Origin: Pseudoalteromonas galatheae
GTDB lineage: Bacteria; Pseudomonadota; Gammaproteobacteria; Enterobacterales; Alteromonadaceae
DNA: 64,000 nt
Direction: 5' to 3'
NCBI RefSeq assembly: GCF_005886105.2
Contig: NZ_PNCO02000002.1
Span: 434,001-498,000 of the forward strand
The notes beneath the pieces were generated by a model, which worked only from the letters and a program-made list of their open reading frames with translations, searched no databases and was not told the DNA's origin. This document shows positions 7,905 through 17,220 of this stretch, one piece after another. A program made the translations under genes and the position numbers. Every line of letters begins with the position of its first letter. The stretch's first letter is position 1.

Positions 7905-8051
7905 TTGAATTTTCGGTACCTTGCAAAACTAGTTACGGCGTTAAGTAATTCTGATTCAAAAACAAAAGTTATATTTGGTTTAATTGCCACTGCTTTTGTG
8001 TTTGGCTCCGCAGGCTACTTCTTGAATACCGTAAGCCAAATATTTCTGTAG
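7905..8051 (+). CDS. small membrane peptide (48 aa) before cas3
   Basis: Open frame starting at TTG 7905 with a strong AAGGAG ribosome-binding site 6 nt upstream. The protein is MNFRYLAKLV plus a linker, then one hydrophobic helix (KVIFGLIATAFVFGSAGYFL, about residues 21-40). The frame is open upstream to 7836, but only this start has a Shine-Dalgarno sequence. I do not recognise a family. It is the first frame after the promoter that the pseudo-spacer targets, so it could be a CreT-like toxin, a leader peptide or a small Cas-linked membrane protein. The start codon is rare, and expression is unproven. Confidence 0.45.
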   Translation: MNFRYLAKLVTALSNSDSKTKVIFGLIATAFVFGSAGYFLNTVSQIFL

Positions 8052-8058
8052 AAAACAT

Positions 8059-8083
8059 AGTTGCCAGTATGTAGTCGGCAACT
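8059..8083. promoter_or_regulatory. stem-loop between the small ORF and cas3
   Basis: Perfect 7-bp inverted repeat AGTTGCC/GGCAACT with an 11-nt loop, 8 bp after the small ORF. It is followed by only TT, so it is a poor intrinsic terminator. It could be an operator or an RNA hairpin that reduces read-through into cas3. The rest of the gap up to 8185 shows only a hydrophobic frame without a usable start (8101-8178). Confidence 0.35.
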
Positions 8084-8185
8084 TTCAACTCGACCTATAA
8101 AATTTTTTACTGGTTGCAATCGCAGGATTGTCGGTATTTTATTTGCGTCGTAAGCTGAGTGTATTGAAAACAAGGAAGTAACAGT

Positions 8186-11062
8186 GTGAGTGATTTTAAT
8201 AGCGAGATTTTTCAGTTCTGGGGCAAGGCCGACGAACAAAATACTTTACCCGCAGTGTGTCATATGCTGGATGTTGCCTTTGTGGCCCGGGCGATTATTC
8301 TCAAGCTGGCAGCTCAGGAGCGGGCTATTTTACTCAAACCGTTTTTAGCTATTGAAGGCGTTGATGAAGATACGGCGATTGCTATGGTAGTACTGCTTAT
8401 TGCCCTGCATGATATTGGTAAGATCACACCGGGTTTTCAGTTTAAGTTGCAGGACCGGGTAAAGGGCTTGTTTGACATTAACACATTCAAGGTGTGTGGA
8501 GACGCGGAGACCAAACATGGCAATTCAGGATTTGTTATTTTACATGACTACTTTAGTGGACAGTATGATGTAGATAAGAGTGTTGCGAGAGTAATATTTT
8601 CTGCGGTTGCCAGTCACCATGGTGTATTTGTAGCGAATAAAAAACAATGTGGTTTGTGCGGCAGTGAGCAATGGAGTGAAGTGCAGATCAATGCGATAGA
8701 ATGGTTAGCCGACTACTTTTCCATTGACCTTTATCTATTTAACCAGCTTGCAGCTCAAACCTTAACGCCAGCCTGGTATTCATATATGGCTGGACTTTGT
8801 TCGGTTGCTGATTGGATTGGTTCAGATGAATCACAGTTTAGGTATTGCAAAGCAACAGAATACAATGCTGTGCAAAGAATGGATATTGCCAATGCGCTTG
8901 TTGGCTTTTTAAATATTAAGCATGTCACAGCTTCAAATAACAAAGCAGATTTCATAGATGTTTTTGGTTTTAAGCCTAATGCTTTGCAATTAAAGGTATT
9001 AGAGCTTATCAAGCTAAATGAGCTGCCATGGCTCTCGATTATTGAAAGCGGTATGGGGAGTGGTAAAACAGAAGCGGCGCAGGTTTTAGCCGATCATTTC
9101 ATACGCCACCTAGGCCACTCGGGTTTGTATGTGGCCATGCCATCACAAGCGACAGCAAATCAGTTATTCAAACGGACTTTAAGGTTACTCAAAAAAGATG
9201 TGCTTGGGTATCAGAATATAGAAACCCACTTAAAACACAGCAACGCAGATTTTGAGCCGCAATATGAAGCATTAAAGTTAAAAAGTATCGACTATCAGCA
9301 TCAACAAAACACCACTTCCTCAGTGGTAGCAAATCAATGGTTCACATCAAAAAAGCATGGCTTACTGGCTGGTGCATGTGTAGGGACTATTGACCAGTTG
9401 CTAATGGCTGCAATGCGCTATAAGCATAATTTTGTCAGACTATTTGGACTCTCAAATAAAGTTCTGATACTGGACGAGGTGCATTCATTACAGAGCTTTC
9501 AGATAGATTTGCTTAAAAATACGCTGCACTGGATGGCCAAGCTTAATGTCAGAGTTATCATACTTTCTGCAACTTTGCCCCGAACTATGTTGGTTGAGCT
9601 GGTTCAGGCGTATGGGCAAGCATCTGAAACAGAAATTGAAGTAGAAGATAAACCCTATCCAAGGATCACTACTTATAGTTCAGGTGCTTTGGCGAAGTCT
9701 CACACAATTATAGAAACTGAGAGTGATAGTAAAAAAGAAGACCTAACCAGCCCTCCCAGAACATACAAGATAAAGCTGCACTCAACGTCTCCAAAGTTGT
9801 GTATCAGTAATATGGCAAATGATGTTCTAACGACAGCCAATAATGCAGGTTGTGGTGTGTTTGTTTGTATTTTGAATACTGTTGATAAAGTTCAGGAAAT
9901 GTCCAGGCTCATTGCAAGACATTGCAGCGAAAGTGGTGGTCGTGTTGAGTATCTAACTTTTCATGCAAAGTATCCATTAGCCACACGTTTGTCCATTGAG
10001 GAGATGATTGAATATCAGGTTGGCAAACATCCTGCGGACCATCGTAGCATCAACCCTAACCGACCAGTAAAGAATAAATGTTTGATCCTAATAGGGAGTC
10101 AGGTCCTGGAACAAAGTTTGGATTATGATGCATGCGAGATGTTTACCCAAATTGCACCAATTGATCTGCTCTTGCAAAGAGTTGGCCGTGTTTGGCGTCA
10201 TCAAATTAATAACACTGCTCGCTCTAAGTTTATCAAAACACCCACGTTAAATATCTACCTGCCATCAATGGATAAAACTCCCGAGGACTATGGAGAATGG
10301 TTTGGTCACGGTGAAGTGTTTATCTACCCCTCACATCTACTGGCTGTAACAACTCGCTTGCTTTGGGAGAAGAATGAGCCAGTTGGTGGGGGCGGCTTTG
10401 ACATTAATATTAATAGCGATATGGATTCATGGATCAATAAAGCCTATGCCGATGTCGACCAACAAATAACCTGGCTCGAGCAGGAATACGACAAGGCATT
10501 TGAATTCAGGCTGGATAAGCGGACGCAATATACTTTGGCTAAAGAGATGATGTTTGATGCGGATAAGTCGAGCGTCAGGGCTCTATTAAAGTACACGAAT
10601 AGTGAAATTGAAAACGATGACATTGTCCTCAGTACACGTTTAACCAGTGTCAGCGTTCAATTGATTTTTCTTGTTGATAACGGAGAAAGTGTGCTTGTTC
10701 CGGTCACAGAGTTTTCGCCCTATACACAAAATGTGCAAGCGTTTAACAAAGGGGCAAAGGAATATGCAGAATCAGAAGCGATTGATTGGCAAGCTGGAGA
10801 AAGGCTTAAAAAAGCAGATATTGCTCGTTTAAAGCAGGCACAAATATCACTGAGCCACGCCAAGTGGGTGGCGCACTTTAAGGAGCAAGAAGAGTGCTGG
10901 CCGTTTGGTTTTATTGCTAAAGAAACCTGGCGACGTTCGCCAACACTGTTTAACTGTATTCCAGTTGTGTTGGGTCAAGACTTATCTTACTCCAATAGTG
11001 AGTTGGGAGTGCTCAGGTTAGATCCTAAATTTGGGCTTAAAGTGGATAGAAGAAAAGTTTAA
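8186..11062 (+). CDS. cas3: CRISPR-associated helicase/nuclease Cas3 (type I-E)
   Basis: 958-aa effector that Cascade recruits to unwind and degrade target DNA. The N-terminal HD nuclease shows His26, the pair His75-Asp76 (HDIGK), HH at 144-145 and Asp209. The SF2 helicase follows: Walker A SGMGSGKT (about 288-295), DEVH box in LILDEVHS, motif III SAT, and motifs V/VI in LEQSLDYDACEMF and QRVGRVWRH. A C-terminal domain ends near KFGLKVDRRKV. The start is GTG with AGGAAG upstream. A 109-bp gap follows before cas8e, so a second promoter for the Cascade genes is possible. Length and motifs are intact. Confidence 0.97.
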   Translation: MSDFNSEIFQFWGKADEQNTLPAVCHMLDVAFVARAIILKLAAQERAILLKPFLAIEGVDEDTAIAMVVLLIALHDIGKITPGFQFKLQDRVKGLFDINTFKVCGDAETKHGNSGFVILHDYFSGQYDVDKSVARVIFSAVASHHGVFVANKKQCGLCGSEQWSEVQINAIEWLADYFSIDLYLFNQLAAQTLTPAWYSYMAGLCSVADWIGSDESQFRYCKATEYNAVQRMDIANALVGFLNIKHVTASNNKADFIDVFGFKPNALQLKVLELIKLNELPWLSIIESGMGSGKTEAAQVLADHFIRHLGHSGLYVAMPSQATANQLFKRTLRLLKKDVLGYQNIETHLKHSNADFEPQYEALKLKSIDYQHQQNTTSSVVANQWFTSKKHGLLAGACVGTIDQLLMAAMRYKHNFVRLFGLSNKVLILDEVHSLQSFQIDLLKNTLHWMAKLNVRVIILSATLPRTMLVELVQAYGQASETEIEVEDKPYPRITTYSSGALAKSHTIIETESDSKKEDLTSPPRTYKIKLHSTSPKLCISNMANDVLTTANNAGCGVFVCILNTVDKVQEMSRLIARHCSESGGRVEYLTFHAKYPLATRLSIEEMIEYQVGKHPADHRSINPNRPVKNKCLILIGSQVLEQSLDYDACEMFTQIAPIDLLLQRVGRVWRHQINNTARSKFIKTPTLNIYLPSMDKTPEDYGEWFGHGEVFIYPSHLLAVTTRLLWEKNEPVGGGGFDININSDMDSWINKAYADVDQQITWLEQEYDKAFEFRLDKRTQYTLAKEMMFDADKSSVRALLKYTNSEIENDDIVLSTRLTSVSVQLIFLVDNGESVLVPVTEFSPYTQNVQAFNKGAKEYAESEAIDWQAGERLKKADIARLKQAQISLSHAKWVAHFKEQEECWPFGFIAKETWRRSPTLFNCIPVVLGQDLSYSNSELGVLRLDPKFGLKVDRRKV

Positions 11063-11171
11063 AAGTGGAGTTTCCGGTTTTGTTAAAGGTGGCAGTAACA
11101 CTGCGAAGCTTTGTCCAAAATTAATTAAATTGGTAAGCAATAATTGGTTTACTTACAGAGAGTGAGGGAAT

Positions 11172-13250
11172 ATGAAATACGATTTATTAACTGAAAGCTG
11201 GATACCAGCCCTAGATTTACAGGGGGTAACCAACGAATACTCAATACTATCTTTGTTTGAGGCAGCCCCAAAGTTAAAGCGGATAGTGCACGAAAAGCCG
11301 CTTGTAGTGGCATCGGTACAACGCTTATTACTGGCAATCTTGTATCGCAGTTATGGCTACCTGGAACCGGACGAGTGGGATGAGGTTTTTGCAGCTGGAG
11401 AGTTCGATGAGCAAATCTCCAGCTATCTTGGCTCGCCTAAGTGCGTAGAGCGGTTTGACCTTTTTTCAGAAACAAACCCCTTCTTTCAAACAGCAAACTT
11501 CACGAAAGAAAAGGGCGTAACAACATCGGTCAAAAAGCTCTCTCCTGATCTGGCGAGCGGTAACAATAAAACCCTATTCAATCATATTGCTGATAATCAT
11601 GAGTTCTCACTACCGGCAAATGAAGCCGCACTTCAGCTACTTGTTTGTCAATATTTTAGCTTGGGCGGTGGGGTGAGTGGCAGTTCGGTACAGTTTGGTA
11701 AGCACCCAAACCTGACCAGTGCCCCATTAGTTGGCGGTGCAGTTGTAATGGTGGAGGGCGAAAACCTGTTCCAAACTTTGATGCTCAATTTACATATGCC
11801 AAAAAATGAAGAGTGGCTTGAGCGCAAAACGGACCTGCCTATATGGGAGCAAAATGAGCCTGAGCAGCCTCAGGCTCGTGAAATGCGAGGGTTGAGCGAT
11901 TACCTTACTTGGCGTGCTCGTCATGTGCGTTTACTGCCCCAGAAAGATGGCAGCGTTGCCCGCATGTTCATAGCACAGGGATTACCTAATCCAAAAGAAA
12001 TGGAGCAGGAGCCTTACTTCGCTTACCGTCTTAATAAAGAGCAAAAGAAATTGCCGATTAGATTGAGTTTTGAGCGAGCCTGTTGGCGAGATACGGCTAA
12101 TTTATTGCAATATGCCAGGTCGACTAAAGTGGGTATAGAGCCCACAGATTTAAGGCCCGCTGGTATCCAATTGCTTGCTGCGGAAGATAATGAACTAATT
12201 GATAAGCTTCGTCTTAATTGTCAGTTAATTGGTTTAGATAATAACAAAGCCAACCCCTTATGTTGGTTTGAAGAGCGTTTGCCACTTGCGATTAATTTGA
12301 TCGAAAAAGACCAAGTACAAAAGAACAAGTACAGTGCGCATCTGGTTAAAGGCCTGGAAATCGCAGAGGCCATTCATAGTCAGCTTATGAGTGCAGTAAG
12401 AACTTTTGCTTCTCATCTGCTACCAGATGGCGCCAGGACACAAGATATTTCAACAAAGGTTGAGTCGATCAACCCTGCACGTTTCTACTGGCCCAAGCTC
12501 AATGAGTCGTTTGAACAATTTATTTGGGCATTAAGTAATAACAGTGAAGAGGCCAAATCTAGTTGGCGTAAAGTGTGCCAGGAAATTGCCTTTGCTGCAT
12601 TCGAAGGTGCAACACATAGCTGGTGCTATGGTGGAGTTAGAGCGCAAAAGGGCTTGAGTATCGCTAAGCAACAGCTAGAAGAATCGCTATACGGAAGAAC
12701 GTGGCGGCGTCACGTTTACTGGAGTCAGGATACTCAGGAAATCATCAGGCAGTTATATCAGTGGGGTAATCCAGATTACCCGAAAAGGGATATTCTGGCT
12801 GCGCTTAGGAAGTCTCTGGATCTGCAAAAAGGCTCTCAACTGCCGGCGATATCTTACTTAGGGCCATTACTTTCCAGTGAAGATGAGCGCTCCAAAGTGC
12901 AGGCTTTTGTTGCTGGTTTATTTGCAAGTCACGCCACAGTGTATCAAGAAGCACAACATAGCAGTTTTGGTCACATTTGGTATCAGGTGGATAAAGATCA
13001 ACGCCCTGGCATGAGCTTTCGCTTTGAGTGCCTGCTGGAGGCCAAAGGCGAGCAATTAAAACAAACGCTGCGCCAGATGGTCCAGATCCTGAAAAGCAAA
13101 GATATTGCCATTGATTACAGCACCTTGATGGAAGATCTCTATCACTGGGATAGCGACGACAAACGCATTCAACTTAAATGGGCCAGAGATTACTGGGCCA
13201 AACCAACTCAATCCGATGAGTCTACAGACTCAGCAGACGCGACAAATTAA
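11172..13250 (+). CDS. cas8e-cse2: Cas8e-Cse2 fusion (large plus small Cascade subunits)
   Basis: 692-aa protein, clearly longer than ordinary Cas8e/Cse1 (about 500). Residues 1 to about 510 are Cas8e: MKYDLLTESWIPALD, the loop region LSPDLASGNNKTLFNHIADN, FSLGGGVSGSS and the C-terminal helical bundle. From about residue 515 (DTQEIIRQLYQWGNPDYP) to the end the sequence is Cse2/CasB, with the typical LRQMVQILKSKDIAIDY and EDLYHWD...LKWARDYW. No separate cse2 exists between this gene and cas7e. Cas8e reads the PAM and Cse2 holds the displaced strand. I see no in-frame internal start with a ribosome-binding site at the junction that would make free Cse2. Confidence 0.93.
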   Translation: MKYDLLTESWIPALDLQGVTNEYSILSLFEAAPKLKRIVHEKPLVVASVQRLLLAILYRSYGYLEPDEWDEVFAAGEFDEQISSYLGSPKCVERFDLFSETNPFFQTANFTKEKGVTTSVKKLSPDLASGNNKTLFNHIADNHEFSLPANEAALQLLVCQYFSLGGGVSGSSVQFGKHPNLTSAPLVGGAVVMVEGENLFQTLMLNLHMPKNEEWLERKTDLPIWEQNEPEQPQAREMRGLSDYLTWRARHVRLLPQKDGSVARMFIAQGLPNPKEMEQEPYFAYRLNKEQKKLPIRLSFERACWRDTANLLQYARSTKVGIEPTDLRPAGIQLLAAEDNELIDKLRLNCQLIGLDNNKANPLCWFEERLPLAINLIEKDQVQKNKYSAHLVKGLEIAEAIHSQLMSAVRTFASHLLPDGARTQDISTKVESINPARFYWPKLNESFEQFIWALSNNSEEAKSSWRKVCQEIAFAAFEGATHSWCYGGVRAQKGLSIAKQQLEESLYGRTWRRHVYWSQDTQEIIRQLYQWGNPDYPKRDILAALRKSLDLQKGSQLPAISYLGPLLSSEDERSKVQAFVAGLFASHATVYQEAQHSSFGHIWYQVDKDQRPGMSFRFECLLEAKGEQLKQTLRQMVQILKSKDIAIDYSTLMEDLYHWDSDDKRIQLKWARDYWAKPTQSDESTDSADATN

Positions 13251-13264
13251 AAAGGAGTTACCTT

Positions 13265-14422
13265 ATGTCTTTTATCGAATTTCATGTATTACAGAACTTT
13301 GCCCCAAGCAACTTAAACCGCGACGATACCAACACCCCTAAATCTTGTGTGTTTGGTGGTTCACAACGGGCGCGGATCTCAAGCCAGTGTCAGAAGCGCG
13401 CAATTCGTACGCATGGGGCATTTAACGATGCAGTGGTAGAGCATCAGGGCGACCGCGCGGTACGCACTCGTAAGCTAGCTTTTAAGATTAGAGAGTTCTT
13501 GGTTGCCAATGGCAAACCTGAAGAGGCAAGTAATATAGTCTGTGAAAATTTACTTGGCCTTGCTGAGCTGAAGTTGGTGCAAAAAGAAGAAAAACATAAG
13601 TTCAAAACTGAATACTTGCTTTACCTAGGGTTGAATGAAGTAGAAGCGCTTAAGAATATTGCGCTTGATAATTTCGATGAGCTAAACCAGAAGGACAAAA
13701 AGAAGCTAGATAAAAAGATCGCAAAATTAGTGGGTGAAGTATTTGGTAAGCATCAACAGGCTTTCGCCGCAGATATCGCACTATTCGGCCGTATGGTCGC
13801 GGACAACAACAATATCAATGTTGACGCAGCGTGCCAGGTGGCTCATGCAATTTCAACTAATATTGTTACACCAGCCATGGACTTTTTTACTGCTGTGGAT
13901 GACGAATTGCAGGCAGGTGAGCAAGGCTCCGGCATGATGGGTGGCGTTTACTTTAACAGTGCCTGTTATTACCGCTATGCCCAGATCAATGTAGATAAAC
14001 TAGCGGCCAATCTTGGGCAGGATAAGGAACAGGTGACTGGCGCGGTAAAAGGGTTTTTCCGGGCGTTAGTTCAGGCGGTGCCTTCGGGTAAACAAAACAG
14101 TTTTGCGGCGCAGAATCCGCCAAGCTATATCAAAGTGAATGTACGCAAAGATGGTGCGCCCTGGTCTCTGAGCAACGCATTTACTCAGGCGGTAATGATA
14201 GACAAGCCTGATGAAGCGGAGCTTGAGCACCAGTCGGCACAAAAGCTGGAAATGTTCGCCAAGAAGCTGGCTTCTATGTATGGTGAATCGGGCTTTATTT
14301 TTGAGGGTCGCAGCACTTACATCGACAATCTGGAAGAGTATCAGGACAAAGACAGTGGCACCATTGCCCAACTGGAAGCCCAGATGCTTGATGCACTGCA
14401 AGGTGCTTTGGAGTGTCAATGA
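13265..14422 (+). CDS. cas7e: Cascade backbone subunit Cas7e
   Basis: 385-aa protein that polymerises along the crRNA spacer as the Cascade backbone. It starts MSFIEFHVLQNFAPSNLNRDD, contains the family-typical GGSQRARISSQCQKRAIR (about residues 31-48) and a TNIVTPAMDFFTAVDD segment, and has a glycine-rich GEQGSGMMGGVYFNSACYYRY. It begins 14 nt after the fusion gene behind a good AAGGAG, and its stop overlaps the cas5e start (ATGA). Length is close to the E. coli protein (363 aa). Confidence 0.97.
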   Translation: MSFIEFHVLQNFAPSNLNRDDTNTPKSCVFGGSQRARISSQCQKRAIRTHGAFNDAVVEHQGDRAVRTRKLAFKIREFLVANGKPEEASNIVCENLLGLAELKLVQKEEKHKFKTEYLLYLGLNEVEALKNIALDNFDELNQKDKKKLDKKIAKLVGEVFGKHQQAFAADIALFGRMVADNNNINVDAACQVAHAISTNIVTPAMDFFTAVDDELQAGEQGSGMMGGVYFNSACYYRYAQINVDKLAANLGQDKEQVTGAVKGFFRALVQAVPSGKQNSFAAQNPPSYIKVNVRKDGAPWSLSNAFTQAVMIDKPDEAELEHQSAQKLEMFAKKLASMYGESGFIFEGRSTYIDNLEEYQDKDSGTIAQLEAQMLDALQGALECQ

Positions 14423-15090
14423 GCACTTTGTTGATCCGACTAGCCGGACCAATGCAGTCATGGGGGCTAAAAAGTGCCTTTGAACTGCGCAATACTCAGC
14501 TTGATCCGACAAAAAGTGGTGTGATCGGTTTGCTGTGCGCATCGCTAGGACGTGAGCGAAATGAGCCTCTGAATGATCTTACAGCATTGCGAATGGGCGT
14601 GCGCATAGATAAACCAGGCGATCTGGCATTTGATTACCAAACGGCGCTGAATGTGGCAAAGGCTGACGGCGGCAAGCCGGATACGCAGCTATCACACCGA
14701 GCATATCTGGCAGATGCCGCCTTTTGGGTAGGCTTTGAAGGCGACGCGGTTTTGCTTAAAAAACTGCATCATGCTTTGTTAAACCCGGTTTGGCCGCAGT
14801 TTTTAGGGCGTAAGTCATATTTACCGGGCATTCCTTTAGTTGATCCCCATAGTGCGTGTATAGAGTTACCTTTAGAGCAGGCGTTGCAACAAGCGCCAAG
14901 AATGCAAGCCGAGCATGAAAAGGTAGCCGGAACACCGGTGAAATACATCATAGACAGCGAGGCACAAGAAGGCACTGAGCAACGGCATGACGTGCCACTG
15001 AGCTTTGAGATAAACCACAGAGCTTTTACATTCAGAAGTGTTAAAAGTAGCTGGGGGTTGGTGGATACGGAGGAAGTGCTATATGTCTGA
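14419..15090 (+). CDS. cas5e: Cascade subunit Cas5e
   Basis: 223-aa RAMP protein that caps the 5' handle of the crRNA. The opening STLLIRLAGPMQSWGLKS and GVIGLLCASLGRERNE are family hallmarks, and the C-terminal part has RHDVPLSFE and RAFTFRSVKSSWG. A GTG six bases upstream is in frame, but the ATG at 14419 forms an ATGA overlap with cas7e and starts right at the conserved MSTLLI. Its end overlaps cas6e by 8 bp, indicating translational coupling. Confidence 0.95.
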   Translation: MSTLLIRLAGPMQSWGLKSAFELRNTQLDPTKSGVIGLLCASLGRERNEPLNDLTALRMGVRIDKPGDLAFDYQTALNVAKADGGKPDTQLSHRAYLADAAFWVGFEGDAVLLKKLHHALLNPVWPQFLGRKSYLPGIPLVDPHSACIELPLEQALQQAPRMQAEHEKVAGTPVKYIIDSEAQEGTEQRHDVPLSFEINHRAFTFRSVKSSWGLVDTEEVLYV

Positions 15091-15760
15091 CAATCTATGG
15101 TATGAAAGCCGATTGTATTTTGATCCTGACCAGGAAGGAGAAGATCTTGGTTTTTTACATTCTGATGATCTTTACAAGCAGCATCAGTGGGTGTGGCGTT
15201 GTTTTGTTGAAAGCGAGCTGACTCAGGCTGACTTTATGTTTCGTGTGGATATGGCGTTGCCAGTGCCAACAGTATTTATTCGCTCAAAACGTCAGTTAAA
15301 AGATGCGATTAAAAGCTGGAAAATAGTCACTCAAACACAGCCGGAACAGCTCAAAGAAGCAGGGCTGGTTCAGTTCTCATTGCGAGCTAACCCCACGGTA
15401 GATATAACGCCAAAAGGAGAGAAAACTCGCCGTCACGATGTTTTGATGCATGCCAAAAAACAGGCTCAAAAAGCAAATAGCGATGTAAATGAAGTTGTTG
15501 ATATTGCTGCAAAAATCTGGCTTGACAAAAAACTTCAAAAGGGTGGCCTGGAGTTGCTGACTCAGTGTATTGAGTTTAGCAATTACAAGCAGCACAAAGT
15601 GGTTAAAAAAGGCGGGGCCAAGCCCATCCAGTTGAGTACGCTCGATTATTTTGGCGTGGCGAAAATCACCGATGTGCAAAAACTGGAGCAGGCATTATTC
15701 AACGGCATCGGTCGTTCCAAAGCTTTTGGCTGCGGGCTGATGTTGATTAAACCGTTGTAA
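15083..15760 (+). CDS. cas6e: CRISPR RNA endonuclease Cas6e
   Basis: 225-aa RNase that cuts the array transcript at the base of each repeat stem and leaves an 8-nt 5' handle. The segment DLYKQHQWVWRCF aligns with the E. coli catalytic region and places the general acid/base at His34. FSLRANPTVD and the C-terminal glycine-rich GIGRSKAFGCGLMLI are also family marks. The start at 15083 is chosen because GGAGGAAG lies just upstream and MSDNLWYESRLYF fits the family; the frame extends to 15038 without support. An acidic insertion near residues 15-22 makes it longer than the E. coli enzyme (199 aa). It must accept two stem variants from the two arrays. Confidence 0.95.
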   Translation: MSDNLWYESRLYFDPDQEGEDLGFLHSDDLYKQHQWVWRCFVESELTQADFMFRVDMALPVPTVFIRSKRQLKDAIKSWKIVTQTQPEQLKEAGLVQFSLRANPTVDITPKGEKTRRHDVLMHAKKQAQKANSDVNEVVDIAAKIWLDKKLQKGGLELLTQCIEFSNYKQHKVVKKGGAKPIQLSTLDYFGVAKITDVQKLEQALFNGIGRSKAFGCGLMLIKPL

Positions 15761-15770
15761 CCAAATTTGT

Positions 15771-15793
15771 AAGGCGGGGCGACTCGCCTTTTT
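15771..15793 (+). terminator. terminator-like hairpin between cas6e and cas1
   Basis: Stem AAGGCG/CGCCTT with an 8-nt loop, running into TTTTTC. It lies 10 bp after the cas6e stop and 38 bp before the cas1 start. It could lower cas1-cas2 expression relative to Cascade. The stem is short, so strength is uncertain. Confidence 0.5.
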
Positions 15794-15830
15794 CTTAGCT
15801 AATTTTTTATTCAATTTAGGAGTGCAGGGA

Positions 15831-17065
<1,235 letters not shown>

Positions 17066-17220
17066 CGAATTATTCCTTCATTCTACCTATGATTTATTGC
17101 TCTTTAACAAGTTGGATATTGAGATTTAAAGGCTCAATAATAGATATGTTTGTACCCAAAAATTTCGGTAGATTTTAAAGTGTGTTTTTTCTTTATAAAA
17201 AACAAGTATATAATTTTAGA
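17066..17220 (+). promoter_or_regulatory. leader of CRISPR array 2
   Basis: AT-rich, gene-free stretch between cas2 and the first repeat, ending AATTTTAGA. It shares TCTTTAACAA (17101-17110) and TTTGTACCCA (17149-17158) with the array 1 leader. The second motif again begins 72 bp before the first repeat. This end has the most uniform repeats, consistent with recent spacer gain here. Confidence 0.75.

Noticed and set aside
8101..8178. Hydrophobic frame ending RRKLSVLKTRK just before cas3
   Set aside because: An in-frame stop sits directly before it and no start codon with a ribosome-binding site is present. It may be a remnant, but it cannot be supported as a gene.
12700..12790. Internal translation start producing free Cse2 from the fusion gene
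   Set aside because: No in-frame ATG, GTG or TTG with a ribosome-binding site could be found near the junction.
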